Shown: one piece after another, positions 18,813-27,252 of the stretch | How positions within the stretch are numbered: the stretch's first letter is position 1 | Layout: each line of letters starts with the position of its first letter | NCBI GenBank assembly: GCA_022648295.1 | Contig: JALCME010000002.1 | Coordinates: 62,001-126,000 of the forward strand | From: Bacteroides sp. | GTDB lineage: Bacteria > Bacteroidota > Bacteroidia > Bacteroidales > Bacteroidaceae | DNA length: 64,000 bases | Reading direction: 5' to 3' | Translations under genes and position numbers: made by a program | Notes under the pieces: model-generated | Told to the model about the DNA's origin: nothing | The model's input: only the letters and a program-made list of their open reading frames with translations | The model's database searches: none

Positions 18813-21131
18813 ATGAGAATTATACGGTTAACAACACTATTATTGTTCAGTCTGCTTATCGTTGCACCATGCAAAGGTATTGAAAAAAGAGAGCCCAAGA
18901 TGGATCAATTTATCAATTCATTGATGAAGAAGATGACCCTTGAAGAGAAGATTGGTCAGCTCAATCTCTCCGTTGCCGGAGAGATTACCACTGGTCAAGC
19001 CAAGAACAGTGATGTTGCCCAAAAGATAGAAAAAGGGCTGGTCGGAGGAGTCTTTAACCTGAAAGGCGTAGAGAAAATACGTGATGTCCAAAAATTAGCG
19101 GTTGAACATTCTCGATTGGGCATCCCCTTGCTATTCGGAATGGATGTGGTGCACGGCTACGAAACAGTCTTCCCCATCCCATTGGGATTATCATGTACCT
19201 GGGATATGGAAGCCATTGAGCAATCGGCACGTATCGCAGCAACAGAAGCTAGTGCCGACGGCATCTCATGGACATTCAGTCCGATGGTGGACATCAGTCG
19301 CGATCCTCGCTGGGGACGTGTCTCGGAAGGTAACGGCGAAGACCCCTTTCTGGGAGGAGCTATTGCTAAAGCAATGGTAACCGGTTATCAAGGCAAACAA
19401 CAGGATGGACAACTGAAGCGTAACGACCAAATTATGGCTTGCGTGAAGCATTATGCCCTATACGGAGCCGTAGAGGCCGGACGCGACTATAACACTGTGG
19501 ACATGAGCCGTAACCGTATGTTTAACGAATACATGTATCCCTACCAGGCTGCTGTGGATGCCGGCGTGGGAAGCGTTATGGCTTCTTTCAACGAAGTAGA
19601 CGGGATTCCCGCCACAGCCAACAAATGGTTAATGACGGATGTCCTACGCAATCAGTGGGGATTTAAAGGCTTTGTAGTAACCGACTTTACCGGCATTGCC
19701 GAAATGATTCAACATGGAATAGGTGATTTGCAAGCGGTTTCGGCCCGTGCCATCAATGCAGGAGTCGATATGGATATGGTGAGCGACGGTTTCATTGGTA
19801 CTTTAAAAGAATCGCTCAAAGAAGGAAAGGTCAGCATGGGAACCATTAATCAGGCCTGCCGCCGTATTCTTGAAGCCAAGTATAAACTCGGACTATTTGA
19901 GAATCCGTATAAATACTGCGATCTTAAACGTCCGGCACATGACGTATTCACCAAAGAACACCGTGCCGTAGCCCGCAAGATTGCTTCGGAAAGTTTTGTT
20001 CTCTTAAAGAATGAGCCGGCTAAAGCCGGAGAAGCACCCGTACTTCCACTGGCCAAGAAAGGGACGGTAGCAGTTATCGGGCCATTGGCGAATACACGTA
20101 CCAACATGGCCGGGACATGGAGTGTGGCTGCCTTGCTGGATCAATACCCTTCGTTAGTTGAAGGATTGAAAGAAACTTTAGCCGGAAAGGTGAACATTAC
20201 CTATGCCAAAGGAAGCAACCTGATGGCCGACTCAGCTTATGAATCACGTGCCACAATGTTCGGACGTTCACTAAACCGGGATAACAGAACAACCAAAGAA
20301 TTGCTGGATGAAGCATTGAAAGTAGCCGACAAAGCTGATGTGATTGTTGCGGCTTTAGGTGAATCTTCGGAAATGAGCGGAGAAAGCAGTTGCCGTACGG
20401 ATCTCGGTTTATCAGATGTACAGGAGGCCCTGCTGAAAGCTTTGCTAAAGACGGGAAAACCAGTGGTACTGACCCTTTTCACCGGACGTCCGCTGACCCT
20501 CACATGGGAACAGCAACAGGTCCCTGCCATTCTGAATGTATGGTTTGGTGGAAGTGAAGCAGCTTATGCCATTAGTGACGTGCTCTTCGGAGATGTCAAC
20601 CCAAGTGGTAAGCTGACCATGACTTTCCCGCAAAACGTCGGCCAGATTCCGTTGTACTATGCACACAAGAATACAGGTCGTCCGCTTCCCGAAGGACATT
20701 GGTTTGAAAAGTTCAGAAGTAACTATCTGGATGTAAGCAATGACCCGCTTTATCCTTTCGGTTACGGACTCTCTTACACCACGTTCAGTTATGGCGACGT
20801 CACATTGAGTTCCCCTGTTCTTAATTCGAAGGGTACGGTACAAGCCACTGTCACCGTGACCAACACAGGAAAACGCGCAGGAGCGGAAGTCGTACAACTC
20901 TATATTCACGACCTTATAGGAAGCATTACCCGTCCCGTAAAACAACTGAAAGGGTTTGATAAGATCTTCCTGAAGCCGGGGGAAAGCAAAACCGTTTCCT
21001 TCACGCTGACGCAAGACCTGTTGAAGTTCTATGATTACAATATGAACTACGTGGCTGAACCGGGTGATTTTGATATTATGATCGGAGGAAACAGCCGGGA
21101 TGTAAAATCGGCCCGTCTGACTTTGAAATAA
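18813..21131 (+). CDS. Periplasmic GH3 beta-glucosidase (BglX-like; probable sophoro-oligosaccharide hydrolase)
   Basis: 772 residues with a cleavable signal and no good lipobox (VAPC has Pro before Cys), so probably periplasmic. It has the three-part GH3 layout: TIM barrel (about 30-370), alpha/beta sandwich (about 390-630) and C-terminal fibronectin-III-like domain (about 680-770). The nucleophile is Asp291 in FVVTDFTG, and the acid/base Glu is probably in GESSEMSGESS. It starts 3 bases after the GH144 stop. A B. thetaiotaomicron GH3 (BT_3567) is known to act on beta-1,2-gluco-oligosaccharides, and the gene context here is of the same kind. It would release glucose from imported sophoro-oligosaccharides. 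Its 3' end is tandemly repeated downstream. Confidence 0.9.
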   Translation: MRIIRLTTLLLFSLLIVAPCKGIEKREPKMDQFINSLMKKMTLEEKIGQLNLSVAGEITTGQAKNSDVAQKIEKGLVGGVFNLKGVEKIRDVQKLAVEHSRLGIPLLFGMDVVHGYETVFPIPLGLSCTWDMEAIEQSARIAATEASADGISWTFSPMVDISRDPRWGRVSEGNGEDPFLGGAIAKAMVTGYQGKQQDGQLKRNDQIMACVKHYALYGAVEAGRDYNTVDMSRNRMFNEYMYPYQAAVDAGVGSVMASFNEVDGIPATANKWLMTDVLRNQWGFKGFVVTDFTGIAEMIQHGIGDLQAVSARAINAGVDMDMVSDGFIGTLKESLKEGKVSMGTINQACRRILEAKYKLGLFENPYKYCDLKRPAHDVFTKEHRAVARKIASESFVLLKNEPAKAGEAPVLPLAKKGTVAVIGPLANTRTNMAGTWSVAALLDQYPSLVEGLKETLAGKVNITYAKGSNLMADSAYESRATMFGRSLNRDNRTTKELLDEALKVADKADVIVAALGESSEMSGESSCRTDLGLSDVQEALLKALLKTGKPVVLTLFTGRPLTLTWEQQQVPAILNVWFGGSEAAYAISDVLFGDVNPSGKLTMTFPQNVGQIPLYYAHKNTGRPLPEGHWFEKFRSNYLDVSNDPLYPFGYGLSYTTFSYGDVTLSSPVLNSKGTVQATVTVTNTGKRAGAEVVQLYIHDLIGSITRPVKQLKGFDKIFLKPGESKTVSFTLTQDLLKFYDYNMNYVAEPGDFDIMIGGNSRDVKSARLTLK

Positions 21132-21276
21132 GAAGTAACTACAGATGAGGCAAGGCAAGCCCTGATAGCTTTGCACTTGAAACAAGAAACAATTACGCGG
21201 ATGAGGTAAGGCAAAGGCCCTGATAGCTCCATACAGCTTCACAGCTGAAATAAGGGGCAGTTGTGGATGAGGCTGC
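21121..21276 (+). repeat. Degenerate tandem copies of the GH3 gene 3' end
   Basis: Three diverged units begin near 21121, 21176 and 21243. Unit 1 contains the last codons and stop of the GH3 gene. The shared core is TGAAATAAG..., then GATGAGG(C/T)AAGGCAA, then CCCTGATAGCT (units 1 and 2). Unit 3 keeps only the first part. Unit length is about 55-65 bp. The extra units have no open frame of note and lie between the GH3 and second GH144 genes. Confidence 0.65.
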
Positions 21277-21398
21277 CTTAAAGCATGAGCTGTTTTCATT
21301 CTTAAAAGCAAACGCTTTCGGGCAGAATGATAATGATAAAGAGTACTTTTGATGCCATCTCACCGACATTAATTATAAACATTTGTAAACGAGCAATT

Positions 21399-22745
21399 AT
21401 GAGATTATTCAATAAATATGCCATTGTATGCTTGGCTCTGCTGCTGGGATCATGTCAGAATAGCCAAAAAGAGAAAGGAGAGAAAGATGGAAACACCGAA
21501 CCGGAAATAACCGACGAGGCTCTTTTGGATAGCGTGCAACACCAGACATTTGAGTACTTTTGGAAAGGAGCGGAGCCTAATAGCGGCCTTGCTCCCGAAC
21601 GGATCCACATGGATGGCATCTATCCCGAAAACGACCAGAACATTGTAACCACCGGTGGTAGTGGCTTCGGCATTATGGCTATCTTAGCAGGAATTGACCG
21701 TGGCTATGTTACCCGTGCCGAAGGACTGGAACGTATGAAACGCATCGTGTCTTTCTTAGAAAAAGCAGATCGCTTTCATGGTGCTTTTCCCCATTGGTTC
21801 CACGGAGATACGGGAAAGGTTAAGCCTTTTGGTACAAAAGATGATGGAGGTGATTTAGTGGAAACAGCATTCCTCATCCAAGGACTTCTCGCTGTGCACC
21901 AATACTATATCAACGGTTCACCGGCGGAACAGGCCGTAGCCGCACGCATAGACAAGCTTTGGAAGGAAGTGGACTGGAACTGGTATCGCCAGGGAGATCA
22001 GAATGTACTTTACTGGCACTGGAGTCCCGACTACGGATGGGACATGAACTTCCCCGTACATGGTTACAACGAATGCCTCATCATGTACATCCTTGCGGCA
22101 TCTTCTCCCACACATGGGGTACCGGCTGAAGTTTACCAGCAAGGGTGGGCCGAGAACGGCGCTATTGTTGCACCGCATCAAGTAGAAAACACGGAACTTC
22201 AACTGCGCTATCAGGGAACACAGGCCGGTCCGCTATTCTGGGCTCACTATTCGTTCTTGGGATTGAATCCGAAGGGATTGTCGGATAAATATTGCTCCGA
22301 CTACTACAAGGAAATGCGTAATCTGACTTTGGTAAACAGGGCTTATTGCATCCGCAACCCCAAAGGATATAAAGGTTACGGAGCCGACTGCTGGGGACTG
22401 ACGGCCAGCTACTCCGTAAACGGATATGCCGCCCATGCGCCCAATGAAAAGGATGACCTCGGTGTCATCTCGCCCACGGCAGCTCTCTCTTCCATCGTCT
22501 ATACTCCGGAATATTCATTGCAGGTAATGCGTCATCTTTACGACATGAAGGATGAATTATTCGGCCCTTATGGGTTCTACGATGCATTCAGCCAAACCAG
22601 CAACTGGTACCCCAAGCGTTATTTGGCCATTGACCAAGGGCCGATAGCCGTAATGATTGAGAATTATCGCAGCGGGTTATTATGGAAACTCTTCATGAGC
22701 CATCCGGATGTAAAGGCGGGACTCAATAAACTCGGATTTAAATAA
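21399..22745 (+). CDS. GH144-type (glycoamylase-fold) lipoprotein, second copy
   Basis: The frame opens at 21327, but the ATG at 21399 is preferred because it begins a lipoprotein signal (MRLFNKYAIVCLALLLGSC, Cys19). The 448-residue product is a single (alpha/alpha)6 domain: LLDSVQHQTFEYFWKG, VTTGGSGFGIMAILAGIDRGY, GDQNVLYWHWSPDYGWDMN and LAIDQGPIAVMIENYRSGLLW all have direct counterparts in the first copy at 17157. It lacks the Ig-like domain. Two non-identical GH144-type enzymes plus a GH3 suggest a division of labour on beta-1,2-glucan, for example one endo-acting and one releasing sophorose. It is the last gene of the PUL. Confidence 0.85.
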   Translation: MRLFNKYAIVCLALLLGSCQNSQKEKGEKDGNTEPEITDEALLDSVQHQTFEYFWKGAEPNSGLAPERIHMDGIYPENDQNIVTTGGSGFGIMAILAGIDRGYVTRAEGLERMKRIVSFLEKADRFHGAFPHWFHGDTGKVKPFGTKDDGGDLVETAFLIQGLLAVHQYYINGSPAEQAVAARIDKLWKEVDWNWYRQGDQNVLYWHWSPDYGWDMNFPVHGYNECLIMYILAASSPTHGVPAEVYQQGWAENGAIVAPHQVENTELQLRYQGTQAGPLFWAHYSFLGLNPKGLSDKYCSDYYKEMRNLTLVNRAYCIRNPKGYKGYGADCWGLTASYSVNGYAAHAPNEKDDLGVISPTAALSSIVYTPEYSLQVMRHLYDMKDELFGPYGFYDAFSQTSNWYPKRYLAIDQGPIAVMIENYRSGLLWKLFMSHPDVKAGLNKLGFK

Positions 22746-22802
22746 TAAGCGGAAGAGAAAAGATACCTGACCCATCTTAAACAGACTCTCCGCATAAAAA
22801 GA

Positions 22803-22847
22803 AGAAGCTTGCTATTTGCCATATTGGCATTGAAACAAGCTTCTCTT
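22803..22847 (+). terminator. Terminator of the GH144/GH3 PUL
   Basis: The stem AGAAGCTTG pairs with CAAGCTTCT, with an inner GCCATATTGGC palindrome, followed by a T-rich run. It lies about 60 bases after the last PUL gene. Confidence 0.65.
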
Positions 22848-23115
22848 ATTATATAATCACTCTCTCTATACTGGAGAGTGGTTCTTCTTCTAATTGAAAT
22901 CACCCACGATTAGATTGACTGCATACTAAAACGTTATCATTGCTCTTCCTAAGCATTGTCTATAACGAACCAGAATTCAGTGGTAGTTTACGCAAAAGAA
23001 GGAAACAGCATTCGATAAAATCAATACCTTGTTCCCTTATGCCTTATGATGTTCTAATACCCACTCGTTGAATCCAGCAAGAGTTATTTTCAACAGCTGC
23101 CGACCTCCAGATGCA
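22848..23115. other. Gene-free convergent intergenic stretch
   Basis: Between the PUL terminator and the convergent serine hydrolase gene (22746-23115 overall is about 370 bp). A small hairpin CACTCTC...GAGAGTG is near 22858-22881. No open frame with a credible start or composition was found; nothing else is recognised. Confidence 0.4.
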
Positions 23116-24321
23116 TTATTTCAGCCAGCCTGCCTTCTCCAATATCCGGTCAACCTTTTCCACGGTCTGCTCCCGATGCCAGTCGGGGCGATTGGCAAAG
23201 ATGAGGTAAAAGAGGTTCTTAGTCGGATAGCGTCCCTCGAAGATCAGAAAGCCGCCATTATCACCTGTATGGTAAATCTTTAACGGGCGGTCCGGGCGAT
23301 GCTCTATAAACCATCCGTAACCATAATCGGTATAGGGAATGTCCGTGGCTATCTTCCCCGCATGAGCCTCTTTGCGCATAGCGGCAGAAACCAGTTTATC
23401 GCCATAAAGTGCCTTATCCCACTTCACAAACTCCAACGGGGTGGTGTACAAACCGCCATCCGCTTTCGTGCCGAAGAAATTAGCTTCGCCGTAATCACAT
23501 TCTTCCCATTTCCCGTTGGCCGAACGGAAGTAACCTTTGGAAGGGCCTTCAGCCGGAATGTATGCATGGGCCATATCTGGAATAAACTTATCTGGTTCAA
23601 AATAAGTAGCCTCTTTCATGCCCGCTGGAAGGAAGATATGTTCGCGCATCCAGTCATCAAACTTTTCTCCGGTTACTTTCTCCACAATCATCAGCATCAA
23701 CTGGAATGTCGGATTCTGGTATTCATACTTTGTACCGGGTTCAAAAGCCAGGGAGTCCAGCGTCTCCAAGTACCGGCAGGACTCGTCTTCTTCACAGAAA
23801 CGTTTGAAGTCTTCCACATTCTTAAACTTAGTCTTGGTGTGAGCTACATACTGCTTCCATTCCGCATCGGTACGGGGACGGATGTCCGGCAAACCGGAAG
23901 TATGCGACAGCAAATGGCGCAAAGTAATCCGGTTGAAAAAGTCAGCCTTGAACTTGGGGAAATACTTCTTCACCGGATCGTCCAGTGAAAGCTTGCCCTG
24001 TTCGGCGAGAATAAACAACGCCATTCCCGAGAATTGTTTGGATACCGAACAGATGTTGAACATGGTATGACTGGTAATCGGAGCAACCGTGTCCAGACGG
24101 GCCAGTCCGAACCCATGATCATAGACAATGGAATCACCGCGTTCCACCAATACGGCGGCTCCCGGTTCATCCGGTTTAAAAAGAGAAGAGAAAAGTGAAT
24201 CCAATTCAGTGGTGACTTGCATTGTGGAGTCATCCGTCAGAGTTGTAGTTTTCTTTGGACTACATCCGGTAAGTTGTATCATAAGTAGCAAAAGAATAAA
24301 GTAATGTGTGCGTTGTAGCAT
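23116..24321 (-). CDS. Beta-lactamase-fold serine hydrolase lipoprotein (class C / S12 family)
   Basis: 401 residues with a lipoprotein signal (lipobox LTGC, Cys20). The catalytic motifs of the beta-lactamase class C/D-Ala-D-Ala-carboxypeptidase clan are present: SVSK (Ser92, Lys95), YQN (201-203) and HTG in YHTGDNGG near 355. The last replaces the KTG triad, as in many esterase or peptidase members. Family members hydrolyse D-amino peptides or esters; few are true beta-lactamases. It is convergent to the PUL, has a promoter-like -7 box just upstream and appears to be a single gene. Substrate unknown. Confidence 0.85.
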   Translation of the reverse strand: MLQRTHYFILLLLMIQLTGCSPKKTTTLTDDSTMQVTTELDSLFSSLFKPDEPGAAVLVERGDSIVYDHGFGLARLDTVAPITSHTMFNICSVSKQFSGMALFILAEQGKLSLDDPVKKYFPKFKADFFNRITLRHLLSHTSGLPDIRPRTDAEWKQYVAHTKTKFKNVEDFKRFCEEDESCRYLETLDSLAFEPGTKYEYQNPTFQLMLMIVEKVTGEKFDDWMREHIFLPAGMKEATYFEPDKFIPDMAHAYIPAEGPSKGYFRSANGKWEECDYGEANFFGTKADGGLYTTPLEFVKWDKALYGDKLVSAAMRKEAHAGKIATDIPYTDYGYGWFIEHRPDRPLKIYHTGDNGGFLIFEGRYPTKNLFYLIFANRPDWHREQTVEKVDRILEKAGWLK

Positions 24322-24345
24322 TGTATTTGTTATTGGTTTTCAGCA

Positions 24346-24353
24346 CAAATGTA
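24346..24353 (-). promoter_or_regulatory. Candidate -7 element for the serine hydrolase gene
   Basis: TACATTTG on the minus strand matches TAnnTTTG, 25 bases before the start codon. No TTTG at the expected -33 spacing. Confidence 0.4.
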
Positions 24354-24462
24354 TCGTTTTTCACGCAAAACCGTTTATCCTTGGGCAAACTATAATCAAT
24401 TATCATCATGAAATGCATCTCATTCCGAAAGCCAATAGAATCCTTTGAGCATCGAATGAAGC

Positions 24463-24514
24463 AAAAAAGCAACAACCGCCTCATCGCAATGACAATGGAT
24501 GGGACTGTTGTTTG
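24463..24514 (-). terminator. Candidate terminator after the beta-barrel gene
   Basis: On the minus strand GCAAACAAC pairs with GTTGTTGC (one bulge) and is followed directly by six T residues, about 25 bases after the stop of the gene ending at 24540. Confidence 0.5.
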
Positions 24515-24539
24515 CCTGACCTATTAATAGCAACGTAGC

Positions 24540-27077
24540 TTATTCACCCGTACCACCGCCATTACCACTATCATTCCCGCCACCCTTCACATCATCATTG
24601 GTGATGGTGCGGGCTGCTTTCTTAACCTGGGCTTTCAGCTCTCCAATACGATAGCTGATGCTCACTCCAAAGCGTTGACGACTATACCTGTTCCAACTAT
24701 CCTGGGTAAATCCGGTACCGGAGATAGAGGAAGAAGTATGCATATATTTCTTTAAGAAATTACTGGCAAAAGCGGACAGAGACAAACGGCTCTTAAGGAA
24801 GGACTTATTAAGGCTTAATCCGTAATCAAGGAAGCTACTACCCTTCCCTTGTAACATAATCCACGGCGTCTGCCCATATACATTAAGACTGATACGCCAG
24901 TCATGAGGTAAGGATTGCTGTATGCCTCCGTAAGAAAACAGGTTCCAACCATCATTCTTCAATCCGTTGGCTCCTTTCATATAAGCATAACTACCGTATA
25001 AATTCATATAAACGCGCGTCTTTGACGTTGCATTCCAGTTGACGTATCCGCTTAAACTGGCACTCCGGCTTTTACCGATATTCTCGTAAGTGGAATAAAG
25101 GACCTCCTTGCCTGTCGGATCGCTTAATCCCGGAATATCCGTATCTTTCTTCATGGAAGTGATTTGCTCTATACTATTGTTCGTAAACGAATAGCGCAAG
25201 GATAGATTCACATTGAACTTCTGGGAGAAGCTACTATAACTCAAGTCAAATACATGGCTCTTTTCACTATCCAAATTAGAGTTTCCCTGATTGATACTGG
25301 ACGGATTACTATCATCCAGATAAGGATTCAAATACCAAATACCGGGACGGGAAATGCGCAGGTTATATCCCAAGCGGATATTGGACATCATTGTTAATTT
25401 GTATCCAATTGATGCGGAGGGAACTATATCATCCAGATTCTTATTAAAATTAGTACCATGTCCAAGCAAGTATTTTACTTCTTGAAAAGTGTGTTCATAG
25501 CGTACCCCCGCTTTACCTGACCAGTTCTTCAAATTCAGGGAGTAGCTTGCGTAACCCGCTAATATATTATTCAGATGTTTGTAATGGGAACTATGATCCC
25601 CGTCGAACGTATAATCTGCCGCTCCGTCTTCCATGGTGTAACGGTCATTTTCCGATTTATTATTACGGAGGATGTATTTAGCACCTGTTTCAATCGTATG
25701 GATCTTGTTGATGGGAGTAGAATAATCCGCTTGAAAGGTTTGTTCCGTTGTGTTTTGTGAACCGTCATTATGCTGGTCTTGCAATCTTTTCAGATAGCCC
25801 TGCCAATCAACTGTACCGTCTTTATCCGAGTAATCAGAATAAGCATCAGACGTTTGCGGACGAGTATTGATTTTATAAGAAAGAGTAAACATACGTCCTT
25901 TCACTCTCTTAAAAGAGCGCTGATAATCGATGCTTCCGTCAATGGAATACCATGAACTCTTGTTATTGTTGCCTAAAGAATAGCGATACAGTTCATCACC
26001 CTGCATAGGTATGGTAGCTAAATAATCAGTACCGCCTCTACTCTTATTTCCGCCACCCCACAATCCAAAAGACATACTTACCAAGCGCAAGGTATCAATT
26101 TCATAACTTGCTTCCATACTGCCCGATTGAAAGTCGCCATGCCCCTTGCTGCTTCCATTATAATCCAGATCGGAGGAAGAAGAAGTAATTGCATCGCTCG
26201 AAGTACGACGGTTCCCACCGGAATAACTCCGGGGAGCATTATAATAGTTATAGTTATACCGACCGCTAACAGTCAGCTTTCCGGTCTTCACCGTACTAAA
26301 GATACCGCCACCGGAATTTATAGTACTTACATTTCCGCTAAACGTAGCCGTATATCCTTCCAGTCCGCTACCTACCGTAACGATATTCAAAATGCCGCCT
26401 ATCCCTTCTGCATCATACTTGGCACCGGGATTCGTAATGACTTCTATATGCTTAATGGAATTGGCAGGCATACTCTTCAGCACTTCAGTAGGATTATTAC
26501 TCATCATGTTATTGGGCTTGCCGTTAACAAAGACCTTGAAGCTACTGCTTCCGTTCACTTTAATGTTATCTTCGCCATCCACCGTCACCAACGGAACCTT
26601 CCGCAGCATTTCCAAAACTGAATTTGATTTGGAATCCGGGTCATCCTGCACATTATACTCTATCTTATCAATATCCGCTTTTACCAAAGGCTTCTGGGCT
26701 ACAATCTCCACCTGTCTAAGCTCCTTTGCATCATCCTTAATATATAATGTACCAAAATCAATCAGTTTTTCTCCGGATTTCACAGAAAAGTTTTTCACAA
26801 TGGCTTTCCTTCCCACAGAAGTAATCATCATTATAAAATTACCATGCCCTGCAATCTTCTCCTGAAACTGGCCCTTCATATTTGTTACCAACATCTTTAA
26901 AGCCTTTGCAGGTGTTTCCTTCTTCACAATTTTAATAGTAGCGTAAGGCTCTCCCTCTTGAGTTAATGAATCCAGCACAACTCCTTTAATCTGAAAGGTT
27001 GGGGGCGTCGTATTCTGTGCAGACATCAGGCATGATGCCATCAGCATGCCCAATAGTACAATCCATTTAATGTTCAT
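24540..27077 (-). CDS. TonB-dependent-receptor-like outer-membrane beta-barrel protein
   Basis: 845 residues with a signal peptide (cleavage near SAQ, residue 21). A carboxypeptidase-regulatory-like domain (about 28-115) is followed by a plug-like region (about 130-235, MLRKVPLVTVDGEDNIKVNG, VEVITNPGAKYDAEGIGGILNI) and a long barrel of the OMP_b-brl_3 type. Such proteins resemble TonB-dependent receptors but usually stand alone without a SusD partner; their cargo is often unknown. The C-terminus is odd: after the barrel there is a basic stretch (LKAQVKKAARTITNDDVKGG) and a Gly/Asn/Asp-rich tail ending GGGTGE, instead of a terminal aromatic residue. Confidence 0.85.
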   Translation of the reverse strand: MNIKWIVLLGMLMASCLMSAQNTTPPTFQIKGVVLDSLTQEGEPYATIKIVKKETPAKALKMLVTNMKGQFQEKIAGHGNFIMMITSVGRKAIVKNFSVKSGEKLIDFGTLYIKDDAKELRQVEIVAQKPLVKADIDKIEYNVQDDPDSKSNSVLEMLRKVPLVTVDGEDNIKVNGSSSFKVFVNGKPNNMMSNNPTEVLKSMPANSIKHIEVITNPGAKYDAEGIGGILNIVTVGSGLEGYTATFSGNVSTINSGGGIFSTVKTGKLTVSGRYNYNYYNAPRSYSGGNRRTSSDAITSSSSDLDYNGSSKGHGDFQSGSMEASYEIDTLRLVSMSFGLWGGGNKSRGGTDYLATIPMQGDELYRYSLGNNNKSSWYSIDGSIDYQRSFKRVKGRMFTLSYKINTRPQTSDAYSDYSDKDGTVDWQGYLKRLQDQHNDGSQNTTEQTFQADYSTPINKIHTIETGAKYILRNNKSENDRYTMEDGAADYTFDGDHSSHYKHLNNILAGYASYSLNLKNWSGKAGVRYEHTFQEVKYLLGHGTNFNKNLDDIVPSASIGYKLTMMSNIRLGYNLRISRPGIWYLNPYLDDSNPSSINQGNSNLDSEKSHVFDLSYSSFSQKFNVNLSLRYSFTNNSIEQITSMKKDTDIPGLSDPTGKEVLYSTYENIGKSRSASLSGYVNWNATSKTRVYMNLYGSYAYMKGANGLKNDGWNLFSYGGIQQSLPHDWRISLNVYGQTPWIMLQGKGSSFLDYGLSLNKSFLKSRLSLSAFASNFLKKYMHTSSSISGTGFTQDSWNRYSRQRFGVSISYRIGELKAQVKKAARTITNDDVKGGGNDSGNGGGTGE

Positions 27078-27154
27078 TTTGATTATTGTTTTGATAAATA
27101 TTCATAGTTTTCGTATTAGACGCATAATAACACCCTTTTGTCACAGGGCAGTGG

Positions 27155-27162
27155 CAAAAGTA
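27155..27162 (-). promoter_or_regulatory. Candidate -7 element for the beta-barrel gene
   Basis: TACTTTTG on the minus strand matches TAnnTTTG, about 80 bases before the start codon. No clear -33 box. Confidence 0.45.
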
Positions 27163-27252
27163 AATTGCATTCTTAATGCTACGACACATTCGTAGTTAAA
27201 AAACTAAAAAGGAAACCTTTATTAAACGAAGGAGTGAATTAATTACATTTAT

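Noticed and set aside
20445..21311. 288-residue open frame on the minus strand over the end of the GH3 gene
   Set aside because: It overlaps the GH3 C-terminal domain, whose motifs are clear, and the frame shows no protein family features.
21303..21320. AAAGCAAACGCTTTCG upstream of the second GH144 gene as a LacI/cre-type operator
   Set aside because: The inner part is not palindromic and no LacI-type gene is nearby; probably chance.
22921..23100. Short open stretches that could be the remnant of a degraded gene
   Set aside because: Only fragments of 15-35 residues, no start codon in the better one and no recognisable family.
23299..23988. 229-residue open frame on the plus strand within the serine hydrolase gene
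   Set aside because: Antisense to the SVSK/YQN/HTG-containing gene; no domain or promoter of its own.
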